64,000 nt of DNA from Corynebacterium tuberculostearicum (GTDB lineage: Bacteria > Actinomycetota > Actinomycetes > Mycobacteriales > Mycobacteriaceae), in contig NZ_CP073092.1 of assembly GCF_030506365.1 (NCBI RefSeq), positions 372,001 through 436,000 on the forward strand. The letters run 5' to 3'. The position numbers and the translations under genes were made by a program. Positions 15,958-24,751 of the stretch are shown one piece after another; position 1 is the stretch's first letter, and each line of letters opens with the position of its first letter. The notes under the pieces were generated by a model. The model was not told the origin of the DNA and made no database searches. It was given only the letters and a program-made list of their open reading frames with translations.

Positions 15958-17940
15958 TTACTTGGTGCGAACGGCTGTTACAAAGGGGCCGGTTTGCTGC
16001 AACTTCCAGCCCTTATCAAAGACGTCGGCATTGAAGAAGACCGCGCGGTAGCGAATATTCGGCTGGTTGGGATAGATATCTTCTGCTAGGTGGAGCTTGA
16101 AGCCATCGTCCTTATTTTCCAGGTCGCCGCGGAACATGATGACATCCGGGCCGCGCCAGGGAGCAGAATCCAAGGCCTTGCGGAATTCATCCGGCTGCAT
16201 ATCCCAGGAATCATTGGCCCAAGTTTCAATCTGCTCGTTGCGGGCGCTGAACTCGCCCAAGGGATTGGCGTAGTGGCTGGTAAAGGCGTTAAAGCCCCAG
16301 TAGGGGTAATAAGACATGAAGGTCTTTTCATCCGTAAGCACCACCGTCTCATCCGGCGTATAGCCCTGGTCCTGAATGAAGTTGTGGATATCCAGGTAGT
16401 AGTGGGCGGAATCGCTGGTGAAGCGGTCCGCGCGCTCGCCATAGCCATCGGTATCGCTATAGGCGTGATCGATGGCGTCCTCGTTGGCCTCTGGGATCTG
16501 CTGCGCATAGAAGACGCCGGCCAGGGCCAAGATGATGCCAAAGACCGCGGTGATCTGCTTATTGGTGGTGTGGGAAAAACGCGCCGGGTAGAGGCGGTGC
16601 ACGCCGAGTAGACGAATCTCTGCCAGGGCCAGGATGCCGGCGGTGGCAAAGAGGAGCACCACGATCACCTCGAGGCGGAAGCTGAGCAGCGTGGTGCCGG
16701 CCAGGGTTGCCACCATAGACACCACGGTCCACAGGTAGGTGCCAAGGAGGGAGATGCCCAGCGCGCGTATCTCCACGTCATTGAGACGGATGACGATGTA
16801 AATAAGCCCCATGAGGCAGAGGAAGCCCACAATGCTGAAAGACAAGAAAGGCACTGGAATTTGCGTGCCTTCCTCCGGCAGGTAGTGCTGCGCGGTGGTT
16901 TGCAGTGGCGCCGGTGAGTGCATGACCGACCATAGGTAGGGCCCCCAGGCGATAAGCGCGATGGCAATGGAGCCTACCGCCATGATTACCAGGCGCAGGA
17001 TGGGGCGCCACGCATGTTCATAGAGCGCGGTAAACAGCGCGATGAGGGTGACTACGGTAAGTGCGGCCGCACCGGTGAAAAGGGTATAGAACGTAGCGGA
17101 AATGCCCAGGTAGAGCGTTACTCCTAGGGTGGCCAGCCAGGAGCCGCGGAAGGCGCGGGCGCTAAGTACTGCAATGGCGGGCAGCCCCATGGCAATGACT
17201 GCGGAATAGGGCTCCTCGGCCGCGATGGTGAGCGTAATTGCGGTGGTCACCAGGGCGATGGCGGTGGCGACGGGCAGGGAACTGGTCAGGCGCTGCCAGA
17301 TGGGCACCAAAATACAGCCGGCCACGGCAATGGAGATGAGCGCCCAGGGCTGGTAGACCTCCCAGCCCGGAATTCCCATGAGCGCACCCAAGCGGCCGCC
17401 CAACCAGAACCAGCCGATCGGATAGAAGGACGGCATGTCCTGGTAGTTCATGTCCGCATAGCCCATCTCATCCACCGAACGGGTGAGGAACTGGGTGCGG
17501 AAGGCCTGGTCCACCTGCACGCCATCGAGCCACAAGCGGGAGGCGGACAGCGGCAGGCCCACGGCGGCCAGGGTCAACAGGGCCGGAGAGAGGTAGGTGA
17601 CCGCGTAGGTCAGCCAGGACCGCCAGCGCGGCCGGGTAAAGGACTCCTTGTAGTGGTCATAGAGCCACCACACGCACAGCCCGCCGGCTAGGGCCAGCGT
17701 GAGCACCACCCCCACCGTGGTCAACGCGCGGGTGACCATGGAGGTATTAAAGGACGGCAGCGAGACCGTCTTGAAGGCAAACCAGCCCAGCAGCGTTACC
17801 ACGCCACCGGCCAGGGCGGCCAGCACAAAACCCAGTAGGGTCGCGCGAGGAGTCAGCGCATCGGCGCGGTAGGCCTCGGTGCGGTTATCCTCGCTCACGG
17901 GCGTTGACTGGGCGGGTACAGCGGTGCTTGTCATGCCCAT
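15958..17940 (-). CDS. aftA: Galactan 5-O-arabinofuranosyltransferase AftA (GT85)
   Basis: A 660-residue GT-C membrane enzyme that adds the first arabinose to galactan, priming Emb. About 13 hydrophobic helices span residues 40-470, followed by a soluble C-terminal domain (about 480-660). The loop SVDEMGYADMNYQDMP (about 165-180) carries conserved acidic residues after the first long extracytoplasmic segment. ATG at 17940 (MGMTSTAV) is chosen over an upstream in-frame start that adds non-conserved residues; ATG 17934 is also possible. It lies between dprE2 and emb, as in mycobacteria. Confidence 0.9.
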   Translation of the reverse strand: MGMTSTAVPAQSTPVSEDNRTEAYRADALTPRATLLGFVLAALAGGVVTLLGWFAFKTVSLPSFNTSMVTRALTTVGVVLTLALAGGLCVWWLYDHYKESFTRPRWRSWLTYAVTYLSPALLTLAAVGLPLSASRLWLDGVQVDQAFRTQFLTRSVDEMGYADMNYQDMPSFYPIGWFWLGGRLGALMGIPGWEVYQPWALISIAVAGCILVPIWQRLTSSLPVATAIALVTTAITLTIAAEEPYSAVIAMGLPAIAVLSARAFRGSWLATLGVTLYLGISATFYTLFTGAAALTVVTLIALFTALYEHAWRPILRLVIMAVGSIAIALIAWGPYLWSVMHSPAPLQTTAQHYLPEEGTQIPVPFLSFSIVGFLCLMGLIYIVIRLNDVEIRALGISLLGTYLWTVVSMVATLAGTTLLSFRLEVIVVLLFATAGILALAEIRLLGVHRLYPARFSHTTNKQITAVFGIILALAGVFYAQQIPEANEDAIDHAYSDTDGYGERADRFTSDSAHYYLDIHNFIQDQGYTPDETVVLTDEKTFMSYYPYWGFNAFTSHYANPLGEFSARNEQIETWANDSWDMQPDEFRKALDSAPWRGPDVIMFRGDLENKDDGFKLHLAEDIYPNQPNIRYRAVFFNADVFDKGWKLQQTGPFVTAVRTK

Positions 17941-18128
17941 TAGTTTCGCATACCCAAGCCCCACAGCCCAGATTTGGCGCGGGCAGGTGAGCACCTGCTT
18001 GCCGACGTCCCCCTGATACACCACCGCCCCCGTCACCGCCCTCGCCGCGGGCGTGCGGCGAGGCGAAAGAGCGGGGGCGGGGCGGAGGCGAGCCGGCCGG
18101 CTAGCGCCAGCGCGGAAAGCTGCGGCGT

Positions 18129-18887
18129 TTAGAACGGCAGCTTGCGGAAGATGGCCTGCGGGATGAACTTGAATGCCAAAGAAACGTACTCAAATAGCGG
18201 GTGTACGAAGATGGACTGCTTGCCATCGAGCACGGCCTTGACGGTGGCCTCGGCAACGTCGGAGACGTTGACGGTCAGTGGGGCGTCGCCAGCTTCGGCG
18301 GACATCTTGGTGCGCACCTGGCCCGGGCGCACGACTAGCACGTTGGCGCCGGTGCCGCGCAGGGCCTCGCCCAGGTTGATGTAGAAGCCGTCCACGCCGG
18401 CCTTGGAGGCGCCGTAGACAAAGTTGGAACGGCGCACGCGCATGCCTGCCACGGAGGACATAGCGATGATGGTGCCGTGGCCCTGGTGCTTGAACTTCTC
18501 GCCCAAGAGCACGCCTACGGACACCGGTGCGGTGTAGTTGGTCTGTGCGGAGGCGACGGCCTTGTCGTGGTTCTGCCACAGCTCCTCCTGGTCACCCAGG
18601 GTGCCGAAGGCAACGATGGCCACGTCGACGTCGCCGCGGGCCCAGGCCTTATTAATAACGTCCGGGTGGGAGTCGAAGTCGGTGGCATCGAAGTCCAAGA
18701 CCTCTACGTCAGCGCCGCGGGATTCCAGGTCAGCCTTGGCCTGGGCGATGCGCGGGGACTCCGGGCGGGCGGCCAGGGTGACCTTGGCCGGGCCGCGCTG
18801 CAGGAACTCGGAGACGACGCCGAGGCCGATCTCAGAGGTGCCGCCCAGAAGCAGGATGTGTTGTGCTTGGCCTACTGCATTAAGCAT
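18129..18887 (-). CDS. dprE2: DprE2, decaprenylphosphoryl-2-keto-ribose reductase
   Basis: A 252-residue short-chain dehydrogenase. The NAD-binding GGTSEIGLG is at about 15-23 and the catalytic YGASK at about 157-161, with the Ser (AMSSVAG) upstream. With DprE1 it epimerises decaprenyl-phosphoryl-ribose to the arabinose form, the only arabinose donor for arabinan. It lies 37 bp downstream of dprE1 behind AAGGAGAT. Confidence 0.95.
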   Translation of the reverse strand: MLNAVGQAQHILLLGGTSEIGLGVVSEFLQRGPAKVTLAARPESPRIAQAKADLESRGADVEVLDFDATDFDSHPDVINKAWARGDVDVAIVAFGTLGDQEELWQNHDKAVASAQTNYTAPVSVGVLLGEKFKHQGHGTIIAMSSVAGMRVRRSNFVYGASKAGVDGFYINLGEALRGTGANVLVVRPGQVRTKMSAEAGDAPLTVNVSDVAEATVKAVLDGKQSIFVHPLFEYVSLAFKFIPQAIFRKLPF

Positions 18888-18924
18888 GGTCAGTAAATCT
18901 CCTTAAAGGTGTTATTTCCAGTGA

Positions 18925-20340
18925 TTAGTGCAGCTCGAGGCGGCGGGACATATCGGAGGCAAAGACGCCGGTCGGGTCGATCTCGTTGCGGGTCTTCAGC
19001 CAGCCTTCCATGCCCGGGTACATCTTGTGGAAGTTCTCCGCGGAGGTGCGGGATTCCTTGGCCAGGTAGAGGCGGCCGCCGAATTCCATCACGCGGCGGT
19101 CGAGGTCATCCAGGAACTTGCCCAGGCCCGGACGGATGGGGAAGTCCACGCAGACGTTCCAGCCCGGCATCGGGTAAGACAGCGGTGCGCGGTTGCCTTC
19201 ACCGAAGAGCTTGAACACGTTGAGGGCGGAGTAGTGGCCGGAGCGCTGCATATCGCGGATGATCTCCTTGAACGGCTCCACGGCCTCGGTCGGTACCACG
19301 AACTGGTACTGCAGGAAGCCCTTGGAACCGTAGCCGCGGTTCCACTCGCCGATGAGATCCAGCGGCTGGTAGAACTGCGTCAGGTTCTTGACCTGGTTCT
19401 TCGCCGGTGCGCCCATGGTGTAGTACGCCAAGCCCACGGCGGAGAGGGAGAGCTTATTCATGGTCCAGGACGGGAAGATATCCGGCACCGTCATCAGCTG
19501 CGGCGCATTGAACTTCAGTGGGTCCTTGGCCAGCTTCGGGGCGAGCTCTTCCAACTGTGCCAGGGTGGCCAGCGAGCCGCGGGAAATGGTGGAGCGGCCC
19601 AGCTTTGGTTCTGGTGAGATGACATCGAACCAGGCGGAAGAATAGGTGTAGTTGTGCTCGGAGCCATCGGAGTGGAAGGCGATGGTCTCATCCAAGTTAT
19701 CGGTGCGGTCCGTATCCGCGATGAAGTAGGCGGTTTCCGTCTTGGTCATGCGGATGGTGGCGCGCAAGATGATGCCGGTCAGGCCCATGCCGCCAACGGT
19801 GGCCCAGAAGAGGTCGCCGCTCGGGTCATCCTCGGAGCCCTCCGGGGTCAGGTGCAGCACGCGGCCATCGGCCACGAGCAGCTCCATGGAGACCACGTGG
19901 TCACCAAAGGAACCGGCGGAGTGGTGGTTCTTGCCGTGAATATCCGGGCCGATTGCGCCACCGATGGTGACCTGGCGGGTACCCGGCAGAACCGGAACCC
20001 ACAGGCCATACGGCAGGGCGGCCTTCATCAGCTGGTCCAAGGTGACGCCGCCATCGACGTCCACCAGAGCGGACTCCGGGTCGATGGAGTGGATCTTATT
20101 GAGTTTTTGCATGTCGATGACCAGGCCGCCGCCATTTTGGGCGGGGTCACCGTAGGAGCGGCCCATACCGCGGGCGATGACGCCGCGGCGCAGGTGGGCG
20201 GGCTTATCCGAGTTATCTTCTGCAACCTGGGCCACGGCCTTCTTGATTACGTCCACGTCTTCGGTGGCGAGAACGTGGGCGGTCGTCGGGGCGGTGCGGC
20301 CCCAGCCGTGCAGGGACTTTTCAGTAGTATGTAATTCCAT
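18925..20340 (-). CDS. dprE1: DprE1, decaprenylphosphoryl-beta-D-ribose oxidase
   Basis: A 471-residue FAD-dependent oxidase of the VAO/FAD_binding_4 type. FAD contacts lie in [17 protein letters not shown] (about 56-72) and [19 protein letters not shown] (about 118-136). The active-site Cys targeted by benzothiazinones is present in [10 protein letters not shown] near residue 396. It makes the keto intermediate reduced by DprE2. First gene of the dprE1-dprE2-aftA-emb run. Most likely essential in this lineage. Confidence 0.95.
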   Translation of the reverse strand: MELHTTEKSLHGWGRTAPTTAHVLATEDVDVIKKAVAQVAEDNSDKPAHLRRGVIARGMGRSYGDPAQNGGGLVIDMQKLNKIHSIDPESALVDVDGGVTLDQLMKAALPYGLWVPVLPGTRQVTIGGAIGPDIHGKNHHSAGSFGDHVVSMELLVADGRVLHLTPEGSEDDPSGDLFWATVGGMGLTGIILRATIRMTKTETAYFIADTDRTDNLDETIAFHSDGSEHNYTYSSAWFDVISPEPKLGRSTISRGSLATLAQLEELAPKLAKDPLKFNAPQLMTVPDIFPSWTMNKLSLSAVGLAYYTMGAPAKNQVKNLTQFYQPLDLIGEWNRGYGSKGFLQYQFVVPTEAVEPFKEIIRDMQRSGHYSALNVFKLFGEGNRAPLSYPMPGWNVCVDFPIRPGLGKFLDDLDRRVMEFGGRLYLAKESRTSAENFHKMYPGMEGWLKTRNEIDPTGVFASDMSRRLELH

Positions 20341-20466
20341 CTCTTACTCTTTGCTCGACGGATTTATGTCGCTTCTCTAGCCTACCTAGCTCACAGGAGG
20401 GTGGCTGGAGTGACGCGAGTGATATTCGGAACAAAACGGACGCTTGTACTGCCCGAATGTGACCGT

Positions 20467-20748
20467 TTACAGATCCATGAGCGCGCGGATCTCCTCCGGC
20501 AGTTCCTCCTGGGATTCAATAATCGGGCCGTCGTACTCCCGCAAAAGCTCATAGACGCGAGCACGGGAGGAGGAATCCAGCATGGGCAATTCCTCTGCCA
20601 TAAGCCGCGTCATGAAAGGGCTCAACGGCACATCGGTATGCTCCGTGGCCTCGAAGTGGCCGTTGCGCTTATCATCCTCTGCGCGCCCGTCCTGCGCCGC
20701 CTGCTGCGCCGGCGTCATATGCTCTGTCTTTTCCGAGTACATGCGCAT
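20467..20748 (-). CDS. Small acidic protein of unknown function
   Basis: A 93-residue soluble protein rich in Glu and Asp, with no membrane segment. The C-terminal half (SSRARVYELLREYDGPIIES) looks helical. ATG at 20748 or 20742 are both possible; the longer in-frame start at 20787 would overlap the divergent gene's promoter. It starts 28 bp from the divergent membrane-protein gene. Family not recognised. Confidence 0.6.
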   Translation of the reverse strand: MRMYSEKTEHMTPAQQAAQDGRAEDDKRNGHFEATEHTDVPLSPFMTRLMAEELPMLDSSSRARVYELLREYDGPIIESQEELPEEIRALMDL

Positions 20749-20763
20749 TAGCTTACCGCCGCT

Positions 20764-20769
20764 TAAAGT
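20764..20769 (+). promoter_or_regulatory. -10 box for the DUF membrane protein
   Basis: TAAAGT ends 7 nt before the ATG at 20777, and this sets the start 195 bp downstream of the longest possible frame. Confidence 0.6.
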
Positions 20770-20776
20770 AGTCGCT

Positions 20777-21241
20777 ATGACCAACAACCGTGAGACGCAC
20801 GATCAGCGCCAAGACAACTACGCCCTCGATGACACGCTGGCTGGCCGCATCACCCAGGCCGCCGCCGTGGGCATTGCGACCTCCTATCCGGATTGGATCA
20901 CGTCCAAGGGCGGTTTGATCACCGCGTATACCTTGTCTTTCTTTGGCTTTAGCGCCCTAGTGGCCTATACCAACGCGCACGCCGAGCAAGACGGCGATGA
21001 GCCGCGCTCGCCGCAGGATAGTGACGACCAAGGCCTCAAGCCGTGGGCCATTTTTGCCGCAGTGGTGCTGCTGCTCATCCTGGGCGGCTGGATGAACGTT
21101 GCCCTTTCCCGCCGCATGGTGAAGTTCCTGCGCAAGCGCGGTGCCAAGCGTCCGTGGACCCTCTTGGGTGCCATAGGCGCGGCGCTGACGTTCCTTATTA
21201 GTGAGCTGGAAGCTCGCGATATTGCAAAACTAGCTTCCTAA
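20777..21241 (+). CDS. Membrane protein of unknown function (154 aa)
   Basis: Two or three hydrophobic helices (about 44-60, 90-112 and 130-146) are separated by a charged acidic loop (about 63-83, QDGDEPRSPQDSDDQG). The N-terminus is cytoplasmic-looking and polar. The start follows the -10 box. The gene lies next to the arabinan cluster, where mycobacteria also have small membrane proteins, but I cannot assign a family. Confidence 0.7.
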   Translation: MTNNRETHDQRQDNYALDDTLAGRITQAAAVGIATSYPDWITSKGGLITAYTLSFFGFSALVAYTNAHAEQDGDEPRSPQDSDDQGLKPWAIFAAVVLLLILGGWMNVALSRRMVKFLRKRGAKRPWTLLGAIGAALTFLISELEARDIAKLAS

Positions 21242-21249
21242 AATTTGCG

Positions 21250-21255
21250 TATGGT
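21250..21255 (+). promoter_or_regulatory. -10 box for the ORF3-like protein
   Basis: TATGGT, with 7 nt to the ATG at 21263. The in-frame ATG at 21251 lies inside the box and is therefore rejected as the start. Confidence 0.55.
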
Positions 21256-21262
21256 GGGGCTC

Positions 21263-22159
21263 ATGAACGCAGGGGTCACCGATATCGCACAGGCGCGGGC
21301 CAAACGCGCCGATAGCGTGGTATCCCTCAAGCGCGAGCCCCTCACCATCATTTGCCAAGCCGCGAATATTCGCGCCGATGGCGAGGTGCACCGCCAGATT
21401 GGTTTTAGCGATGCCCTGACCTTCACCGAGCTGCACCGCGTACTGCGCATCTGCTTTGGCCTGCCGGAGGAGGAATCTCCCTGGCACTTTTATGAACACA
21501 CCGAGGCCCGTGGCCCGCGCATCGATCCGGAGCGCCAGGCCTCCGAATTCCTCTGGCGCGAGGGCGATCAAATCGACTTCGCTTGGGGACTGTGGGACTT
21601 CGAGCTGGTAGTAGCCGAGATCTATCCCCGCGATAATGGCACCCCAGAGGCGCTGTGCGTAGGCGGCTCGGGCTCGCTCTTCCAGCCCTTTGAGCTGACC
21701 AGCGTGAACCGTGAATTGACCGGCCAAGAGGTTACCGATGAAGTCTTTTCCGCGGTATCGTCCCCCGTGCGCGATTTGATTGAGCGCACCAAACTCTATG
21801 ACTTCGTCCCACTGCTGCAAGCGATGGACCTAGGCAGGGAAACCGACCTCACACCGCATACCTCCCGCGTGCTCGCCAGCCTGCCGCGGGAAGTGACCCA
21901 TGAAGGCAAAGACGCCTTTTGGTCCATGGCGCTCGCCCTATCCTGCATGGGTGGCGCGGAGCTGACCGATTCCGTCGTGGAGACCACCATGGATGCGCTC
22001 GGCTGGGTCAATGACGATGGCACGGCGCTCTCAGGCGCCGACGTGCGGGAACTGTGTGCGGCCTCGTTGCAGCAATTGGCCGGGATAGGCGCCTATGGCG
22101 CCGAATCCGCCGCGCCGGTGGATCGGTTGGACATGTACCGAGCGCTCTTGCGCGGGTAG
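21263..22159 (+). CDS. Plasmid pRiA4b ORF-3-like domain protein
   Basis: A 298-residue soluble protein. Residues about 20-135 match the pRiA4b ORF-3-like fold seen in IS1096 TnpR-type proteins: LTFTELHRVLRICFGLP, then WHFYEH, then EFLWREGDQIDFAWGLWDFEL. The C-terminal half is helical without clear motifs. Despite the family name it is probably a host gene, since base composition and promoter type match the neighbours. Function unknown. Confidence 0.7.
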   Translation: MNAGVTDIAQARAKRADSVVSLKREPLTIICQAANIRADGEVHRQIGFSDALTFTELHRVLRICFGLPEEESPWHFYEHTEARGPRIDPERQASEFLWREGDQIDFAWGLWDFELVVAEIYPRDNGTPEALCVGGSGSLFQPFELTSVNRELTGQEVTDEVFSAVSSPVRDLIERTKLYDFVPLLQAMDLGRETDLTPHTSRVLASLPREVTHEGKDAFWSMALALSCMGGAELTDSVVETTMDALGWVNDDGTALSGADVRELCAASLQQLAGIGAYGAESAAPVDRLDMYRALLRG

Positions 22160-22162
22160 GCT
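22157..22162 (+). promoter_or_regulatory. -10 box for the GtrA-like gene
   Basis: TAGGCT, 8 nt before the GTG at 22171. The box overlaps the stop codon of the preceding gene. Confidence 0.55.
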
Positions 22163-22170
22163 ACTCACTC

Positions 22171-22611
22171 GTGACTAATTTCGCTGACGACGCCGTAGAA
22201 GTAAAGCCCTCGTCCACCTCGCTGCACACCCAGCTGGTGCGTTTTATTTCCGTGGGCGTATTTACCGCCGCCATTGACTACGGTCTCACGCTGCTATTGA
22301 CCTATCTGGGGCTGCACCGTTCCGCCGCCAAAGCTATCGGTTGGGTCTTTGGCACCATCGCTGCCTACCTAGCCAATGCGCGGTGGACCTTTGGGGCGAA
22401 GGTCTCTGGCCGCACGGCCGCGACCGTGGGCATCTTGTACGCCTCTACCTTTGCGGTCCAAAACTTCCTGTACTGGGTGCTCAATGAGCCGCTTATGGCC
22501 CTCGGCTTTGAGGGGGCGGTGAAAGACACCATCGCCTTCGTCATCGCCCAAGGCGTGGCCACGGTGACCAACTTTGCCATTCAAAGGGCCTTTATTTTTA
22601 AGGAAAAATAG
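22171..22611 (+). CDS. GtrA-family membrane protein
   Basis: A 146-residue protein with four helices in two repeats. Each repeat ends in an N-A/x-x-R-aromatic motif: YLANARWTFG (about 65-74) and TNFAIQRAFIF (about 133-143). GtrA proteins are thought to flip or handle polyprenyl-phosphate sugars. The mycobacterial relative next to dprE1 (Rv3789) has been linked to decaprenyl-phosphoryl-arabinose handling and AftA recruitment. GTG start with its own -10 box. The next gene begins immediately after its stop. Confidence 0.85.
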   Translation: MTNFADDAVEVKPSSTSLHTQLVRFISVGVFTAAIDYGLTLLLTYLGLHRSAAKAIGWVFGTIAAYLANARWTFGAKVSGRTAATVGILYASTFAVQNFLYWVLNEPLMALGFEGAVKDTIAFVIAQGVATVTNFAIQRAFIFKEK

Positions 22612-22908
22612 ATGGCAGCAGCCTCCCCACGGACGTGGCGCGGCGCGGCCCAGCGGACTTCGCGCTCGACCAGCCTGCGCGCGCAAAGCGCCAAGTTCGC
22701 GGTGACGGGGGCACTTGCCGCGCTTATCGACGTCTCCTTAACCTGGCTCCTGCAGATCGGCTTTGGCCTGCTGAGTGCCGATCCGGCGCGGGCGGTGGCC
22801 TTTGCCATCTCGCAGGGCACCGCCACCGTGGTGAACTTTGCGGTGCAACGCTGGATTATTTTTAGGAAGGCGGGGGTCCGGGTCGTCGCCAAGCAGGATC
22901 CGTCCTAG
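22612..22908 (+). CDS. Half-length GtrA-like protein
   Basis: A 98-residue protein with one GtrA repeat only: AKFAVTGALAALIDVSLTWL (about 27-46), then ARAVAFAISQGTATVVNFAV and RWIIF. It resembles the second half of the preceding full GtrA. A Ser/Arg-rich N-terminus of about 24 residues precedes it. The ATG directly abuts the TAG of the first gene, so the two are translationally coupled. It may be a deletion remnant or a real two-helix partner subunit. Its stop overlaps the stop of glfT1 on the other strand by 2 nt. Confidence 0.75.
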   Translation: MAAASPRTWRGAAQRTSRSTSLRAQSAKFAVTGALAALIDVSLTWLLQIGFGLLSADPARAVAFAISQGTATVVNFAVQRWIIFRKAGVRVVAKQDPS

Positions 22909-23828
22909 CCCTGGTGCGGCCGGCGGAAATCTTCCTGGCGCCCGCGGTTGTGGAGCTTGAGCCATTCGATAAAGCCGGCCGGATCGTGGCGCTGGACCAA
23001 GAAGAACCAGCCAAAGCGGGCAAATTCCTGGGGAAGTAGCTTGCGCATGCCGCGCTGCCACAGCAGGTAGCCGCGATTGCGGTAGGTGAAAAAGCGCTTG
23101 AACTCACCTTCTGGGTACTGGGTGTGCATCTTGCCGCCCAGGATGGGCTTGAACTCATCCGAACCGTCCGGGTGCAGGTAGCTAGTGGTCAGCGCCGTGC
23201 CGAAGGAGAGACCGGAATTAACCAGCCGGCGGTGGTATTCCACCTCATCGCCGCGGATAAACAGCCGGTAGTCCGGCACACCAATGATCTCCATGGCTGC
23301 GGCGGAAATCAGCGCGCCGTTAAAAAGAGAGGCGATGCCGGGCAGGAAATCGCCCTCCAGCTCGTCCATCCGGCGGCGCCATACCAGCCCCTGGCGTAGG
23401 GGGAAGGCCAGGCGGCCGGGATCGTCAATATTGCATACCGCCGGGGAGACCTCATGCAGGCGGTTGGCTTCTGCCACTCGATATAGCTCCGCTAGTACCG
23501 CGTGATCGGCAGGGCGGCCGTCATCATCGGCGCACCACACGGCATCGGCGCCCAAAGACAACGCGGTGAGAAAACCCAGTGCAAAGCCACCGGCGCCGCC
23601 CAGGTTGGTTTCCGAGGGCACGTAGACGCCTCGGTCACCCGCCATGGAGTCGACGAGTTCGCGCACCGCATCTTCCGCGCCATTATCCACCACGACTACC
23701 CACTGCACGGGGTGGGTTTGGTGGACTACCTGTTCAAGCGAGGCCCGCAGTAGCTCGGCGCGCTGATGGGTAACAATGACGGCGGCGGTGGAACCGGTGG
23801 AAGTCAGGGTGGCAGTCATGGGTTCCAT
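22905..23828 (-). CDS. glfT1: Galactofuranosyltransferase GlfT1 (GT2)
   Basis: A 307-residue cytoplasmic GT2 enzyme that adds the first galactofuranose residues to the decaprenyl-linked rhamnose-GlcNAc primer. The GT-A fold starts with AAVIVTHQRAELLRASL. The metal/UDP-binding DDD is in AVWCADDDGRP (about 97-107). FIRGDEVEYHRRL (about 190-202) supplies acidic acceptor-site residues. ATG at 23828 gives the usual length of about 305; the longer frame is read-through from the ABC gene. It lies between wzt and gtrA. Confidence 0.9.
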   Translation of the reverse strand: MEPMTATLTSTGSTAAVIVTHQRAELLRASLEQVVHQTHPVQWVVVVDNGAEDAVRELVDSMAGDRGVYVPSETNLGGAGGFALGFLTALSLGADAVWCADDDGRPADHAVLAELYRVAEANRLHEVSPAVCNIDDPGRLAFPLRQGLVWRRRMDELEGDFLPGIASLFNGALISAAAMEIIGVPDYRLFIRGDEVEYHRRLVNSGLSFGTALTTSYLHPDGSDEFKPILGGKMHTQYPEGEFKRFFTYRNRGYLLWQRGMRKLLPQEFARFGWFFLVQRHDPAGFIEWLKLHNRGRQEDFRRPHQG

Positions 23829-23901
23829 CTTGCCACCGGGGCAGGGGGACCAGCGCAGAAACACTCCGCGCAGCGGAAGCAAGATGCGAAAAAGAGTGCT
23901 G

Positions 23902-24705
23902 CTAGCTGTCGTTCGTATCCTCATTTTCAAAACGCTCGCGCAGATCGCGCACGTACTCGCCCACCTCAGGGCCTTCGTATTCACCGACAACGTCAGAAAC
24001 TTCGCCCACCGAGCGGATCTCGCCATGGTCGATCCACAGCGCGGTATTGCACAGCTGCGCCAAGAAGTCATTGGAGTGGGAGGCAAAGACCAGGATGCCG
24101 GAGCGCTTCACCAGCTCTTGCAGGCGCACACGGGCCTTGGCCATGAAAGCGGCGTCGACGGCGCCGATGCCCTCATCCAACAGCAAGATTTCCGGCTCAA
24201 TGGATGTCACCACGCCGAGCGCCAAGCGCACGCGCATACCGGTGGAATAGGTGCGCAGCGGCATGGAGAGATAATCGCCGAGCTCAGAAAACTCCGCAAT
24301 CTCATCCATCTTTTTCTTCATCTGCTTGATGGACTGGCCCAAAAAGAGGCCACGGATAATGATGTTGTCGTAGCCAGAGACCTCCGGGTCCATGCCTACG
24401 CCCAAATCAAAGACGGGGGCCACGCGGCCGCGCACATCGGCAGACCCACGGGTTGGTTCATAAATGCCAGACAAAAGGCGCAGCAAGGTGGACTTGCCGG
24501 CGCCGTTATGGCCCACCAAACCCACGCGGTCGCCCTCGCGCAGGTGCAGGTTAATATCCTTTAGCGCCTCCACCACGACGGTGTTCTGGGCATTTTTGCC
24601 AATGGCGCCGCCGGCGGAAGAAAGCATGGCCTTCTTTAGCGAGCGGGATTTGGCATCAAAGATGGGAAAGTCCACGCACGCGTTATACGTATCAATCGAG
24701 ACCAT
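23902..24705 (-). CDS. wzt: ABC transporter ATPase for galactan export (Wzt/RfbE-like)
   Basis: A 267-residue ATPase. Walker A is GHNGAGKST (65-73), the signature YSTGMR (153-158) replaces LSGGQ as in polysaccharide exporters, and Walker B is ILLLDEG (about 173-179). It lacks the C-terminal carbohydrate-binding domain of O-antigen Wzt. It pairs with the permease 46 bp upstream to flip lipid-linked galactan across the membrane. Orthologue by synteny of Rv3781. Confidence 0.92.
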   Translation of the reverse strand: MVSIDTYNACVDFPIFDAKSRSLKKAMLSSAGGAIGKNAQNTVVVEALKDINLHLREGDRVGLVGHNGAGKSTLLRLLSGIYEPTRGSADVRGRVAPVFDLGVGMDPEVSGYDNIIIRGLFLGQSIKQMKKKMDEIAEFSELGDYLSMPLRTYSTGMRVRLALGVVTSIEPEILLLDEGIGAVDAAFMAKARVRLQELVKRSGILVFASHSNDFLAQLCNTALWIDHGEIRSVGEVSDVVGEYEGPEVGEYVRDLRERFENEDTNDS

Positions 24706-24751
24706 CAGTCTGTATCCTTTCGAGGAATCTCAGGAAGTGCAGGGCGTGGGC

